From JBBWZH01 sp035544115 (GTDB lineage: Bacteria; Actinomycetota; Actinomycetes; Mycobacteriales; CADCTP01), in NCBI GenBank assembly GCA_963714145.1, contig OY970235.1, positions 6,820,001-6,884,000 of the forward strand: a stretch of DNA of 64,000 bases, read 5' to 3'. Shown one piece after another: positions 8,858 to 21,900 of the stretch. Position 1 is the stretch's first letter. Each line of letters begins with the position of its first letter. The notes beneath the pieces are model-generated. The model was not told the origin of the DNA, searched no databases, and saw only the letters and a program-made list of their open reading frames with translations. The position numbers were made by a program, and so were the translations under genes.

Positions 8858-9905
8858 TCACTCCTGGCTGTCGCGTGTGGATGGTGCGGCAGCCCGCACC
8901 GCGTTGACGATCTGGGTCAGCACCTGCTTGCCGGCTTCCCCGTTGGTCAGCACGACGATGCCGAGGCCGTCCGCCAGCCGGCTCATCGTGAGTGCCCGGT
9001 AGCCGGTCGGCTCGCCGGCGTGGCCGTACTCGAGACCCGCGCCGGTGCCGTCGACCACGGTGCCCAGGCCGTACATGCTGGTCGGGTCGGCGGTCAGCAT
9101 CAGCCGGGCCAGCGCCGGGTCGAGCAGGGTCGGCTGCCGGCCGAGGTACGCCGACCGGATCTCGATCGCGACCCGGGCCAGGTCCGGCGCCGTGGTCCAG
9201 AGCCCGGCGGCGGCCCGCTCCACCCGGGGTTTCCAGCCACCGGGCAGCACCGTGCCGGCCCCGTCGTGGCCGAGCGCCACCGGCCGGCCCGACGTCCGCG
9301 GGAACCGCTGGTCGAAGCTGCTGCCGGACATGCCCAGCGGTTCCAACACCAACTCCCGGGCGAGTTCCGGGAACGGGCTCCCGGTCAGCTCCTGCAACAG
9401 TTGCTCCAGCACCGAGAAGTGCACGTTGGCCTTGCGGAACGCCGCTCCTGGCGCCACGTCGCCGGTGACCGGCGGGGTGCCGACCGGCGGGCGGCCGTGC
9501 AGCAGGTCGAGCAGGTCGCCCTCGGTCGGGCTGGCCACCGGGGTCAGGCCGGAGCGGTGGCCGAGCAGGTGCCGGATCGTGATGCCGGACGAGCCTGGGC
9601 CGGCCGGGATGGGACCACTGGGCACGTGCCAGGAGGTCAGGTAGTGGTGGATGTCCTCGTCCAGGTCGAGGTCGCCGGCGCCGGCGAGCCGCAGCACGGC
9701 CAGCGTGGTGACGTGCTTGCTGATCGAGCCGGCCTGGAACAGGGTCTCCGGCGTCACCGGGTCGGTGCCGCCGGCCTGGCGGACGCCGTAGCCCTGCATG
9801 GAGACCAGCTCACCGCCCCGGATGATGGCGACGCTCGCACCCGGCACATGCTGCTCGGCCATGGTCGCCAGCAGCTGGGCCGCCGCACTGCCGTCCACAG
9901 TGGAC
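8858..9905 (-). other. C-terminal beta-lactamase/PBP-fold serine hydrolase domain of NRPS 2 (probable release domain)
   Basis: The last 350 residues of NRPS 2 form a class C beta-lactamase-like domain (Pfam Beta-lactamase type). The nucleophile motif SxxK is present as SISK (about 9715-9730). The third motif is present as YGHAGEPTGY (HxG). The second motif, normally YxN, reads KAN (FRKANVHFS), so the usual general-base Tyr is Lys. In desotamide-, surugamide- and mannopeptimycin-type pathways, separate PBP-type thioesterases of this fold release and cyclize the peptide. Here the domain is fused to the last carrier domain, where a thioesterase would normally be. Release by hydrolysis or macrocyclization is inference; a D,D-peptidase-like or immunity role is less likely in this position. 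Confidence 0.8.
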
Positions 9906-12900
9906 TTTCGGCTGCCCGCTGCCGGCCCGGCTGGCCCGGCGGACCGGGCCGGCTCCGCCGGCTCGGCTGAGTGGGCCGGCTCGACTGACCGGGCCGGCTC
10001 GACTGACCGGGCCGGCTCGGCCGGCTGGGCAGGCCGAGGCGGCTCGGCCGACGCGGCTGACCGGGGCGGCTCGGCCGGCGGGGGTGCCGGCGGGGTGGCG
10101 GCGTCCACGGCCGCCGCCAGACCGGCGATGGTCGGGTGCTCGTAGAGCATCCAGAGCGAGACCGGGACGCCGGCCTGCTGGGCCGCCGCGATCACCTGGA
10201 TGACCAGGATCGAATGGCCGCCGAGCTGGAAGAAGTCGTCGGACACGCTGACCCGCGGCAGGTTCAGCACCCGGGCCCAGATCTCGGCCAGCGCCCGCTC
10301 GGTCGGCGTGTGCGCGGCGATGTGCTCACGCGCCGCGCCGTGCGGGTCGGCCCCGTCCGGGTCGGGCAGCGCGCGCCGGTCCAGCTTGCCGTTCGCGGTC
10401 AGCGGCAGGGCCGGCAGCGGGACGAACCGGCTCGGCACCATGTAGTCCGGCAGCCGGGCGGCGCAGTGCCCGGTGAGGTCGGGGAGTTCGCCGCCGGCCG
10501 GCACGCAGTACGCGATCAGCCGGGCCTGCCCGGCCGGCCCGGCGGCGACCACGACCGCGTCGCGCACCGCCGGGTGGTCGGTGACCGCGGCGGCGACCTC
10601 GCCCAGCTCGATCCGGTAGCCCCTGATCTTGACCTGGTCGTCGATCCGGCCGACGAACTCGACCGTCCCTTCCGGACGCCAGCGGGCCAGGTCACCGGTC
10701 CGGTAGAGCCGGGCGCCGGGCGGCCCGTACGGGTCCGGGACGAACTTCGCCGCGGTGGCCGCCGGTGCGCCGAGGTAGCCGCGGGCGACGCCGGCGCCGC
10801 CGGCGTACAGCTCGCCGGTCACCCCGACCGGCACCGGCTGGCCGGCACCGTCCAGCACATACATCGTCATGTTCGGCAGCGGGGCGCCGATCGGGACGAT
10901 GTCGGTGCCGACCGGCTGGTCGACCGGCTGGACGCAGGTACCGACCGACGCCTCGGTCGGCCCGTACTCGTTGATCAGCCGGCCGGACCCGAGCCGGCCG
11001 CGCCAGCGCTCGGCCAGCCGGGACGGCAACGGCTCGCCGGCCACCACGATCACCTCGGCCAGCTCGGCCATCCGGGCCGGGTCCACTTCGGACGTCAGCA
11101 CCTCCAGGTGGCCCGGGGTCAGCTTGAGGAAGCTGAACGGCCCGGCGCCGAGCAGGTGCCGGCCGAGCTGGGCCAGATCGGCGTCCGGCGGCAGGAACCA
11201 GACCCGCTGCCCGCAGAGCAGTGGCGCCCAGAGGTTCGGTACCACCAGGTCGAACGCGACCGAGGAGAAGACCGCGCCGCCGCCGGTGCCCCGGCCAGCC
11301 AGCTGCCGGCGCGCCCAGGCCAGGTGGTTGGCCAGGCCGCGGTGCGGCACCTGCACGCCCTTCGGCGCCCCGGTGGAGCCGGAGGTGTAGATGACGTACG
11401 CGAGCTGGTCCACATCGGACCGGACATTGACCGGCCCGGTCGGCCCGGTCCGGGTGTCGGCGGGGTGGACGATCGGCGGCCCACCGGCCGGGAACCGGTC
11501 GGCGTAGCCGGGTTCGGTGAGCACCACCCCGACCCCGGCATCGGCGATGATCCGGGCGACCCGCTGAGCCGGCCAGGACGGATCGATCGGCAGGTAGGCC
11601 GCGCCGGCCTTCCACGCGCCGAGCAGGGCGGCCAGCAGCTCCGGGCCGCGGTCGAGCAGCACGGCGACCAGGTCCTCCGGGCCGACGCCGAGACCACGCA
11701 GGTGCTGCCCGATCTGGTTCGCCCGCTGATCGAGCTCCGCGTAGCTGCGGCGGTCACTGCCGCACTCCGCGGCCGTCGCGTCCGGGCTGCGCGCCGCCTG
11801 CGCCTCGAAGAGGTCGAGGGTGGTGCCGGCCGGGGTCGGGGTGGCCGTGCCGTTCCAGCTGGTGACCAGCAGCTCCCGCTCACCCGGCGGCAGGAACGAG
11901 GCGGTCGCGTCACCGTCCACATCGGACGCCATCGCGGCCAGCACGGCCCGGTACATCGCGGCCAGCCGCTCCGCGTCGGACCGGTTCAGCGCGTGCGTAT
12001 CGGTGCGCAGGCTGAGCCGGCCGGGCAGCGCGGCCACCGAGAACGGGAACTCGTTGGCACTGTCGCCGAGCTGCCCGGTGACCTCCACCGCGTCGGTTTC
12101 GAACTGCTGGAAGTCCTGGAAGCTGAAGTAGATCTCGATCAGCCGGCGACCGGCGCCGAACTCGCGCTGGATCTCCGGTGCCGGGAACCGCCGGTGCGGC
12201 CAGAGCGCGGTCTCCTGCGCGTGCACCTGCCGCACCAGCTCCCGCCAGGTGCCGGCGCCGCGGTCGTAGCGGAACGGCAGCGTGTTCAGGTACATGCCGT
12301 ACACCCGGTCGGCGTCGGCCACCTCGGGCCGGCCGTGGCTGACCAGTCCGCTGCGGAACGACCGGTCCGGGGTGAGCTGGCTGAGCACCTTCAGGTGCGC
12401 GGCCAGCAGCACGCTCTTGATCGACGCGCCGGCCCGGGTGGCCAGCAGGCGCAGCTGGTCGGTCAGGTCGGCGTAGTCGACCCCGAGCCGGTACCCGTCG
12501 CGCGGCTGGCTGAGGTCGCCGGCCCAGCCGGCCGGCAGGGTCAGCGTGGGTGCGTCCTCGACCACCCCGCGCCAGTACTCCCGGTCCGAAGTGGACGCCA
12601 GTGCGGCCAGCTCGGCGGCGACGAAGTCGGCGTACCTGGTGACCGGGGCCAATGGCCGGGCCGGCTGCCGGCCGTCCCGGATGGACCGGTAGCAGTCGAG
12701 CAGCTCCAGCAACAGCGAGTGGTAGCTCCAGCCTTCCAGGATCACGTGGCACTGGGTGGTGGTGAACTGCCAGCTGGTGTCGCCGCACCGGTGCACGGCC
12801 AGCCGCAGCAGCGGCGCCGTGGCCAGGTCGAACAAGCTGCCCTGCTGCTGCTCGACGTACGTGGTGATCGCGCGGTCCTGCTCGGCCGGCGCCATGGCGC

Positions 12901-15900
12901 GCAGGTCGACCGCGTCGATCGGGATCTCCGCGGTCGCGTGTACCAGCTGCATCGGCACCGAGTAGCCACTGAGGTCGACCGAGGTACGCAGCACCTCGTG
13001 CCGCTCGGTCACCAGGTTCAGCGCCGCGCGCAGCGCGGGCAGCTCGAACGGTTGCTGGTCGGACAGCCGCAGCGAGGTGACGATGTGGTACTTCGGCTGG
13101 CTGCCGCCGGCCATCATCTCGACCAGCATCCCGGTCTGCACCTGGGAGAGCGGGTAGGCGTCGGCCAGCCCGGCCGGCAGCCGCTCCCGATCCACAGTGG
13201 ACAGCAACTCGAATGGGGCGACCGTCCGCTCCGGCTCCGCGGTGCCGGCGTGTTCGGCGGCCAGCCGGGCCAGGCCGGCAACCGTCCGGTGGGTGAGGAT
13301 GTCGTAGACCGAGACCTCGATGCCGGCGGCCCGCAGCGCGCCGGCCAGGGTGACCGCGCGGATCGAGTCGCCGCCGAGGTCGAAGAAGCCGTCCTCGACA
13401 CCGACCTGGTCCAGGCCGAGAACGTCCTGCCAGATCGCGGCGATGCGGTCCTCGATCGGCGTGCGCGGTGGCAGGTACCGCCGGCCGGCGGGCAGTGCGG
13501 CGCGGTCCGGCGCCGGCAGCGCGCGGCGGTCCAGCTTGCCGTTGGCGGTCAGCGGCAGCCGGTCGAGCGGCACGAACGCCGCCGGCACCATGTACTCCGG
13601 CAACCGCTCGGCGCAGTACGCGGCCAGCTCAGCCGGCGGCGGCAACTCAACCGCCGCCGGCGAATCAGACCCGGCCAACGAACCAAGGCCGGCCAGCGAG
13701 CCAGCCCTGGCCGGCGAGCCGGAGCCGGCCAGCGAATCAGGGTCGGCCAGTGGATCGGGGCCGGCCGGCACGCAGTAGGCGACCAGCCGCTTGTCCCCGG
13801 CGGCCGGCTCGTCGGCGATGACGACCGCCGACCGGATCGCCGGGTGTCCGGCCAGGGTCGCGGTGATCTCGCCCAACTCCACCCGGTAGCCCCGGATCTT
13901 GACCTGGTCGTCGGCCCGGCCGAGGAACTCCAGGCTGCCGTCGGGCAACCGCCGGGCCAGGTCACCGGACCGGTAGAGCCGGCTGCCGGCGGCGCCGTAC
14001 GGGTCGGGCACGAACCGCTGCGCGGTCAGCTCCGGCCGGCCCAGGTAGCCGCGGGCCACGCCCGGCCCGCCGACGTGGATCTCGCCGACCACGCCGACCG
14101 GCACCAGGTGCCCGCGCTGGTCCAGCAGGTGCACGCGCAGGTCATTGAGCGGGCGGCCGATCGGGTTGCCCGCGCCCGGCTCGAAGTTCCGCTTCTGCAG
14201 CCGCTGGTACGTCGTGTGCACGGTCGTCTCGGTGATCCCGTACATGTTCACCAGGGCGACCCGGGCCAGCCCGAGCCGCGCCACCCACGGCGCCAGGTCG
14301 GCCAGTTCCAGGCGTTCGCCGGCGAAGACGACGACCCGCAGCGCGAGCCGGCCGATGCGCGGGTCGTTGCCGCCGGCGGCGGCGATCAGGCCGCGGAACG
14401 CCGACGGGGTCTGGTTCAGGACGGTCACCTCGTGCTCGACCAGCAGGTCGAGGAAGTCCTCCGGGGACCGGGTCACCGGACCGGGCACGACGACCAGCCG
14501 GCCGCCGTTCAGCAGCGCGCCGAACAACTCCCAGACCGAGACGTCGAACGCGTACGAGTGGAACAGCGGCCAGACGTCGGTCTCGTCGAACGCGTAGTGC
14601 TCCTGGGCGGTCGTGAGCAGCCGCAGCACGTTGGCGTGGGTGACGCCGACGCCCTTCGGCCGCCCGGTCGAGCCGGAGGTGTAGATGACGTACGCGAGGT
14701 TCGCCGGGCTGCTGACGTTCGGAAGGTTGCCGCCGTCCTGGGCGGCGAGCAGCGCCCGGTCGGTGTCCACGGCCAGCATCGGGCCGGCGTGTACCGGGGC
14801 GAGCTTGTCCACTTGGGACGACGTCGTGAGGACGACCGCGGCGGCCGCGTCGGCGAGCATGAAGCCGAGCCGCTCGGCCGGCTGGCCTGGGTCCAGCGGC
14901 AGGTAGGCCGCGCCGGACTTGAGCACGCCGAGCAGGGTCGGCACCAGGTCGGCGGTCCGGTCCAGGCAGACGCCAACCAGGTCCTCCGGTTGGACACCGA
15001 GGTTGCGCAGGTGGTGCGCGACCTGGTTGGCCCGCGCGTTCAGCTCCCGGTAGGTCAGCGTGGTCGCGCCGGCGATCGTCGCCACCGCGTCCGGGGTGGC
15101 GGCGGCCTGCGCCTCGAACACCTCGTGCAGGCAGCGGGTGACCGGCTGCGCGGCGGTGCCGTCCCGGTCGCCGAGCAGCCGCTCCCGCTCGCCGGCGGGC
15201 AGGAACGTGCCGGTCGCATCGCCGTCCACATCGGACGCCATCGCGGCCAGCACGGCCCGGTACATGCCGGCCATCCGCTCCGCGTTGGCCCGGCTGAGCT
15301 GGCCGCTGTCGGCCCGCAACACCAGCCGGCCCGGCAGCGAGGTCACCGCGAGCCCGAACTCGGTCCGGGCCGAACCGAGGCTGCGGTCCGCGGCCGCCGC
15401 GTCCCCGTCCCCGTCCCCGTCCAGCGACCCGAAGTCCAGGTAGGTGAAGTAGACGTCGAGCCGCTGGCCGTCGCCGGCCAGCCGCTGGATCGCCGGCAGC
15501 GGGAACCGCCGGTGCGGCCACATCCCGACCTCGCGGTCGAACACCTGCCGGGCCAGTTCCCGCCAGGTGCGGGCGGTGCGGTCGGCCGCGAACGGCACGG
15601 TGTTCAGGTACATCCCGGGCACCCGCTCGGCGCCGGCCAGCTCCGGCCGGCCGTGTGTCACCAGCCCGGTGAGGAACGACGGCTCATCGGTCAGCTGGCT
15701 GAGCACCTTCAGATGCGCGGCCAGCAACACGCTCTTGACCGAGGTGCCCGACGTCCGGGCCAGTTCCCGCAGGCCGTCGGCCAGGTCGGCGTACGGCACC
15801 GGTACGGCGAACGTCTCGGCGGGTTGGCCGGGCCGGTCACCCCAGCCGGCCGGCAGCGCGAACCGACCGTGCCGGCCGAGCAGTTCCTGCCAGTAGGCGG

Positions 15901-18900
15901 TGTCCGCAGTGGACTGCAGCGCGGCGGTCTCGGCGGCGATGAAGTCGGCGTACCGGACGGCCGGTACGGCTTCCCGGACCGGCGGCTGGCCGTCCCGGAT
16001 GGAGCGGTAGCAGTCGAGCAGTTCCAGCATGAGCGCGTTGCTGCTCCAGCCGTCCAGGATCGCGTGCGCCTGGGTGAAGGTGAGCACCCAGTCGTCGTCG
16101 CTCAGCAGTTGCACGGTGAGGCGGAGCAGCGGTGGCTGGTCGAGGTCGAACAGCCGCGTCTCCTCCCCCGCGATCAGCTCGCGGACGGCCTGCTCGTGCC
16201 GGCTGTCCGGGAGCGTGCGCAGGTCGACGAGCTCGACCGGGATCTCGGCGGTCGCGTGCACCAGCTGCAGCGGGACGCTGAACCCGTCCAGCCGGACCGA
16301 CGTACGCAGGATCTCGTGCCGGCCGGCCAGCAGCGCGGCGGCTGCGCGCAGTGCCGGCAGCGAGAACGGCTCGTCCCGGATCGGCACGGCACTGACGTTG
16401 TGGTAGCTCCGCGGGCGGTCCCCGGCGCCGGCCAGCATCTCCACCAGCATGCCGACCTGCACCTGGGACAGCGGATAGGCGTCGACGACCCCAGCCGGCA
16501 GGCGCTCCTGATCCACTGTGGACAGCAGCGCGAACGGCCGCACGGTCGCCTCGTCCGGCACCGGCTGGCCGGTCAGCGCCGCGCAGAGCGCGGCGATCGT
16601 GCGGTGCGCGAAGACGTCCCGGACGGCGACCTCGAAGCCGGCCGCGCGAAGCTGGCCGACCAGCGCGACGGCCCGGATCGAGTCGCCGCCCAGGTCGAAG
16701 AAGCTCGCGGTCACGCTGACCTCGGGCAGCCCCAGGGCGTGCTGCCAGATCTCGGCGACGCGGGCCTCCTCGGCCGTCCGCGGCGCGACCGGGCCGGCCC
16801 GGTCGGCCCGGCTGGCTTGATCGGGCAGGGGCAGGGCCCGGCGGTCCAGCTTGCCGTTCGCGGTCAGCGGCAGCCGCTCGATTTCCAGGTAGACGGTCGG
16901 CACCAGGTACTCCGGCAGGCTGCGCGCCAGCGCCGCGCGCAGCTCAGCCGGCTCGACCGGCCGGCCGTCCGCCGGCACCACGTACCCGACCAGCTCGACC
17001 TGACCGGCCGCCTCGTGCGCGATGACGGCGGCCTCGCGCACCGCCGGCAGGCCGCCGAGGGCGGCGACGATCTCGCCGGGTTCGACCCGGTGGCCGCGGA
17101 TCTTGACCTGGTCGTCGGCCCGGCCGAGGAACTCGACCGCACCGTCCGGACGCCAGCGAGCCAGGTCACCCGTGCGGTACAGGCGCGCCCCGGCCGGCCC
17201 GTACGGATCAGGCACGAACCTGGCCGCCGTCAGCGCCGGCGCGTTCAGGTACCCGCGGGCCAACTGCGCACCGCCCAGGTAGAGCTCGCCGACCACCCCG
17301 ACCGGCACCGGCCCCAGCTGCCCGTCCAGCACGTACTGCGTCGAACCCGGTGCCGGAACGCCGACCGGAACAACCTCGCCGGCCTGCACACCGTCCACCG
17401 TGTACGCGGTGGTGGCGACCGTCGCCTCGGTCGGGCCGTACTCGTTCACCAGCCGACCTGGGCCGAGCGTGGCCAGCCACCGGTTCGCCACAGCCGGGTG
17501 GAAAGCCTCGCCGCCGATGACATAGACCGCCGCGAGCCGGTCCAATTGCGACTCATCCAGCTGGGCGGCCAGTACCTCCAGGTGCGACGGGGTCAGCTTC
17601 AGGAAGCCGAACGGCCCGGCCGCCGCCAGGGCCGCGCCGAGGTCGGCCAGGTCGACCGCGCCCGGGACGAGGCAGACCCGCTCCCCCACCAGCAGCGGGG
17701 CGAACAGCGCGGTCACCGCCATGTCGAACGCCACCGACGAGAACACCACCGACCCACCGGGCGCACCGAGGAACCGGCCGGTCGCCCAGCCCAGGTAGGC
17801 GCTGAGCGCCTGCTGGCTGACGGCGACACCCTTCGGCGTCCCGGTCGACCCGGACGTGTAGATCACGTACGCCACCTGGCCGGCGTCCGGTTGGATGCCC
17901 GGGCTGGTCGTCGGCTGCGGTTCCCGGTCCAGATCGACCGCCAGCACCGGTCCGGTGTACCCACCGGACAGCCGGCCGGCCGCCGCGGCGGACGTGATCA
18001 GTGCGGCCGCGCCGGCGTCGACCAGCACCGCGGCGATGCGGTCGGTCGGCCAGGACGGATCGAGCGGCACGTACCCGGCGCCGGCCTTCCAGCTGCCGAG
18101 CAGGCTGGGCAGCAGGTCCGCGGTCCGGTCCAGCAGCACGCCGACCAGGTCCTCGGCGCCGACGCCGGCGCCGATCAGCTGATGCGCGATCTGGTTCGCC
18201 CGGGCGTCCAGCTCGGCGTAGCTGAGCCGGACGCCGCCGCTGGTCACCGCTGTGGCCCCCGGTGTCGCCACCGCCTGGGCCTCGAACTGCGCCAGGGTGC
18301 CGAGCGCCGCGGCCGCCGTTGCCCCCATCGCCCAGGCCGAGGTGACGTCCGTCAGCTCGGCGGCGGGTAGGAACGTCCCGGTCGCGTCACCGTCCACATC
18401 GGACGCCATCGCGGCCAGCACGGCCCGGTACATCGCGACCAGGCGGTCGGCGGCCGGCCGGCCGATCCGGGCCAGGTCGACCCGCAGCACCAGGTGACCG
18501 GGCACCGTGGTGATCGACAGCGCGAACTCGTTGGCGCTGCTGCTCTGGCTGGCCTCGACGTCCACGGCGTCGGTGTCCAGCTGGTGGAAGTCCTGGAAGG
18601 TGAACAGGACGTCGAGCAACCGGCCGGTGCCGGCTAGCCGCTGGATGGTCGGCAGCGGGAACCGCCGGTGCTGCCAGAGCTCGACCTCGCGGGCGAACAC
18701 CCGCTCGACCAGCTGGGTCCAGGTACCGGCAGCGCGCTCGGCCGGGAACGGCAGCGTGTTCAGGTACATCCCGTACATCCGCTCGGCGCCGGCCACCTCG
18801 GGCCGGGAGTCGCTGACCACGCCGGTGAGGAACGACGGCTCCGGGGTCAGCTGGCCGAGCACCTTGAAATGCGCGGCCAGCAGCACGCTCTTCAGCGACG

Positions 18901-21900
18901 CCTTCGCCCGGGTGGCCAGCGCGCGCAGCCCCGGCTCCAGGTCGTGCAGCGGGACGCCGGCCCGGTAGCTGCCCGGCTGGTCGCCGCCCCAACCGTCGGG
19001 CAGGGCGAACCGGGCGTGCCGGTCGACCACATCCTGCCAGTAGGAGCTGTCCACAGTGGACTCCAACGCGGCCAGCTCGGCACCGATGTAGTCGGCGTAC
19101 CGGGCGGCCGGCAGCGCGGGCAGCGCCGGCTCGGCACCGTCCCGGATCGACCGGTAGCAGGCCAGCAGCTCCATCAGCAGCGAGTTGTGGCTCCAGCCGT
19201 CGGTGACCGCGTGGCAGACGGTGAACGCGAGCCGCCAGACCTGGTCGGTCTGCACCACCGCGGCCAGCCGCAGCAGCGGCGGCCGGGCCAGGTCGAACAG
19301 CGCCGCCTGCTCCCGGTCCATCAGCTCGGCTACCGCCGACTCCTGCCGCCCGACCGGCAGCCCGCGCAGGTCGAGCACCTCGACCGGGATCTCCGCCGTG
19401 GCGTGCACGAGCTGCAGCGGGACGCTGAACCCGTCCAGCCGCATCGACGTGCGCAGCACCTCGTGCCGGTCGGCCAGCAGCGCGGCGGCCTGTCGCAGCG
19501 CGGCCGGGGAGAACGGCCGATCGTCCCGGATCGGGAACGAGTTCACGTTGTGGTAGCTGTGCGGCCGGCCGCCCGGGTCGGCCAGCATCTCCACCAGCAT
19601 GCCGACCTGCACCTGGGACAGCGGGTACGCGTCGAGGACCCCGGCCGGCAGCCGCTCCCGGTCCACTGTGGATAGCAGGGCGAACGGCGGCACCGGCGCC
19701 GCCACCTCGGCCGGCGCGGTCCGACCGGCCAGCAGCTCGGCCAGGTCGGCCACGGTGCCGCGCTCGAACACGTCCCGGACGCCGAGGTCGTAGCCGGCCG
19801 CGCGCAACGCGCCGACCAGCGAGACGGCCCGGATCGAGTCGCCGCCGAGCTCGAAGAAGCTCGCGGTCACGCTGACCTGCTCGACCCCGAGCACCTGCCG
19901 CCAGATCGCGGCGACCCGCTGCTCCAGCGGGCTGCGCGGGGCGACCGGTGCAGGACCGGCGGGCATCGCGGCGGTGTCCGGCGCCGGCAGCGCGCGCCGG
20001 TCCAGCTTGCCGTTCGCGGTCAGCGGCAGCTGGTCGATTCCCAGGTAGACGGTCGGCACCAGGTAGTCGGGCAGGACCCGGGCGCAGTGCTCGGCCAGGT
20101 CGGCCGGCAGCTCGCCACCGGCCGGCACGCAGTAGGCCACCAGCCGGAGGTCGCCGGCCGGTCCATCGGCCAGCACCGCGGCCTCCCGGATCCCCGGGTG
20201 GGACGCCAGCACCGCGGCGGCCTCGCCGGGTTCGATCCGGTGGCCGCGGATCTTGACCTGGTCGTCGGCCCGGCCGAGGAACTCCACCGTCCCATCCGGA
20301 CGCCAGCGGGCCAGGTCACCGGTCCGGTACAGGCGCCCGCCGGGCGGACCGTACGGATCGGGGCCGAACCTGGCCGCGGTCAGCGCCGGCGCGTCGAGGT
20401 ACCCGCGGGCCAGCTGAGCCCCGCCCAGGTACAGCTCGCCGACCACCCCGACCGGCACCGGTTCCAGCCGCGCATCCAGCACGTACTGCGCCGAGCCCGG
20501 CAGCGGGACGCCCACCGGCACCACCTCACCGGCCTGCACACCGTCCACTGTGTACGCCGTGGTGGCCACCGTCGCCTCGGTCGGCCCGTACTCGTTCACC
20601 AGCCGGCCCGGGCCCAGGATGCCCAGCCAGCGGTTGGCGGTGGCCGGCGCGAACGCCTCGCCGCCGATGACGTAGATCGGGGCGAGCGCGGCCAACTGCG
20701 CCTCGTCCAGCTGTGCCGCCAGCACCTCCAGGTGCGACGGGGTGACCTTCACGAAGCCGAACGGACCGGCCGCCGACAACGCCGCGCCCAGGTCGGCCAG
20801 GTCGACCGAGGCCGGGATCAGGCAGACCCGGTCCCCCACCAGCAGCGGGCCGAACAGCGCGGTCACCGCCATGTCGAACGCCACCGAGGAGAACACGACC
20901 GCCCCACCGGGCGCGCCGAGGAACCGGTCCACGGCCCAGTCGAGGTAGGTCGCGAGCCCGCCATGGCTGACGCCGACGCCCTTCGGCGTCCCGGTCGACC
21001 CCGACGTGTAGATCACGTACGCCAGCCGGTCCGGATCGGGCGCAACCGCCAGCGGTGCCGTCGGCTCGTCGCTCAGGGCGGCCGGGTCGACCGCCCGCAC
21101 CCCGGCCGGGAGCAGCTCGGCGTACGGCGCCGCGGTCAGCGCCACCGTGACGCCCGCGTCCGCGAGCACCCGGGCCAGCCGCTCGGCCGGCCAGGACGGG
21201 TCCAGCGGCAGGTAGGCGGCGCCGGCCCGCCAGGCGCCGAGCAGGCTGGGCAGCAGCTCCGGCCCGCGGTCGAGCAGCACCGCGACCAGGCCCTCCGGCC
21301 CGGCACCGAGCGCGCGCAGCCGGTGCGCCACCTGGTTCGCCCGCGCGTCCAACCCGGCGTAGGTCAGCGTCGCGTCGCCGCTCTGCACCGCGACCGCGTC
21401 CGGGGTCGCGGCGATCTGCGCCGCGATCCGGGCCGGCACGTCGGTGGCCGCCACACCGGGCCGGGTGGCCCAGGCCGAGGTGACCCGCTCCTGCTCGCCG
21501 GCCGGCAGGAAGGTCAGGCCGGCGTCACCGTCCACATCGGATGCCATCGCGGTCAGCACGGCCCGGTACATGCCGGCCAGCCGCTCCACGCCGGCCTGGC
21601 TGAGCACGTGCGTGCTGGTGCTCAGGCCCAGGTAGCCGCCCATCGTGGTGACCGACAGGCCGAACTCGGTCGGCGCGTCGCTGACCGTCTCGTCCACGCC
21701 GACCGCGTCGGTGTCGACGTGGTGGAAGTCGAGGTAGGTGAAGATGACGTCCAGCAGGTGCCGGCCGCCGGCCAGCCGCTGCACGGCCGGCAGCGGGAAT
21801 CGCCGGTGCGGCCACAGCGCGACCTCGCCGGCGAACACCTGGGTGACCAGTTCCCGCCAGGTGCGCGCGGACCGGTCGATCGCGAACGGCAGCGTGTTCA

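Noticed and set aside
10136..18370. 2744-codon open frame on the plus strand, and similar long plus-strand frames at 20087-25405 and 25529-29833
   Set aside because: They lie antisense to the NRPS gene, are rich in Arg, Gly, Pro and Gln without any domain, and arise from the high GC third-position bias of the real gene.
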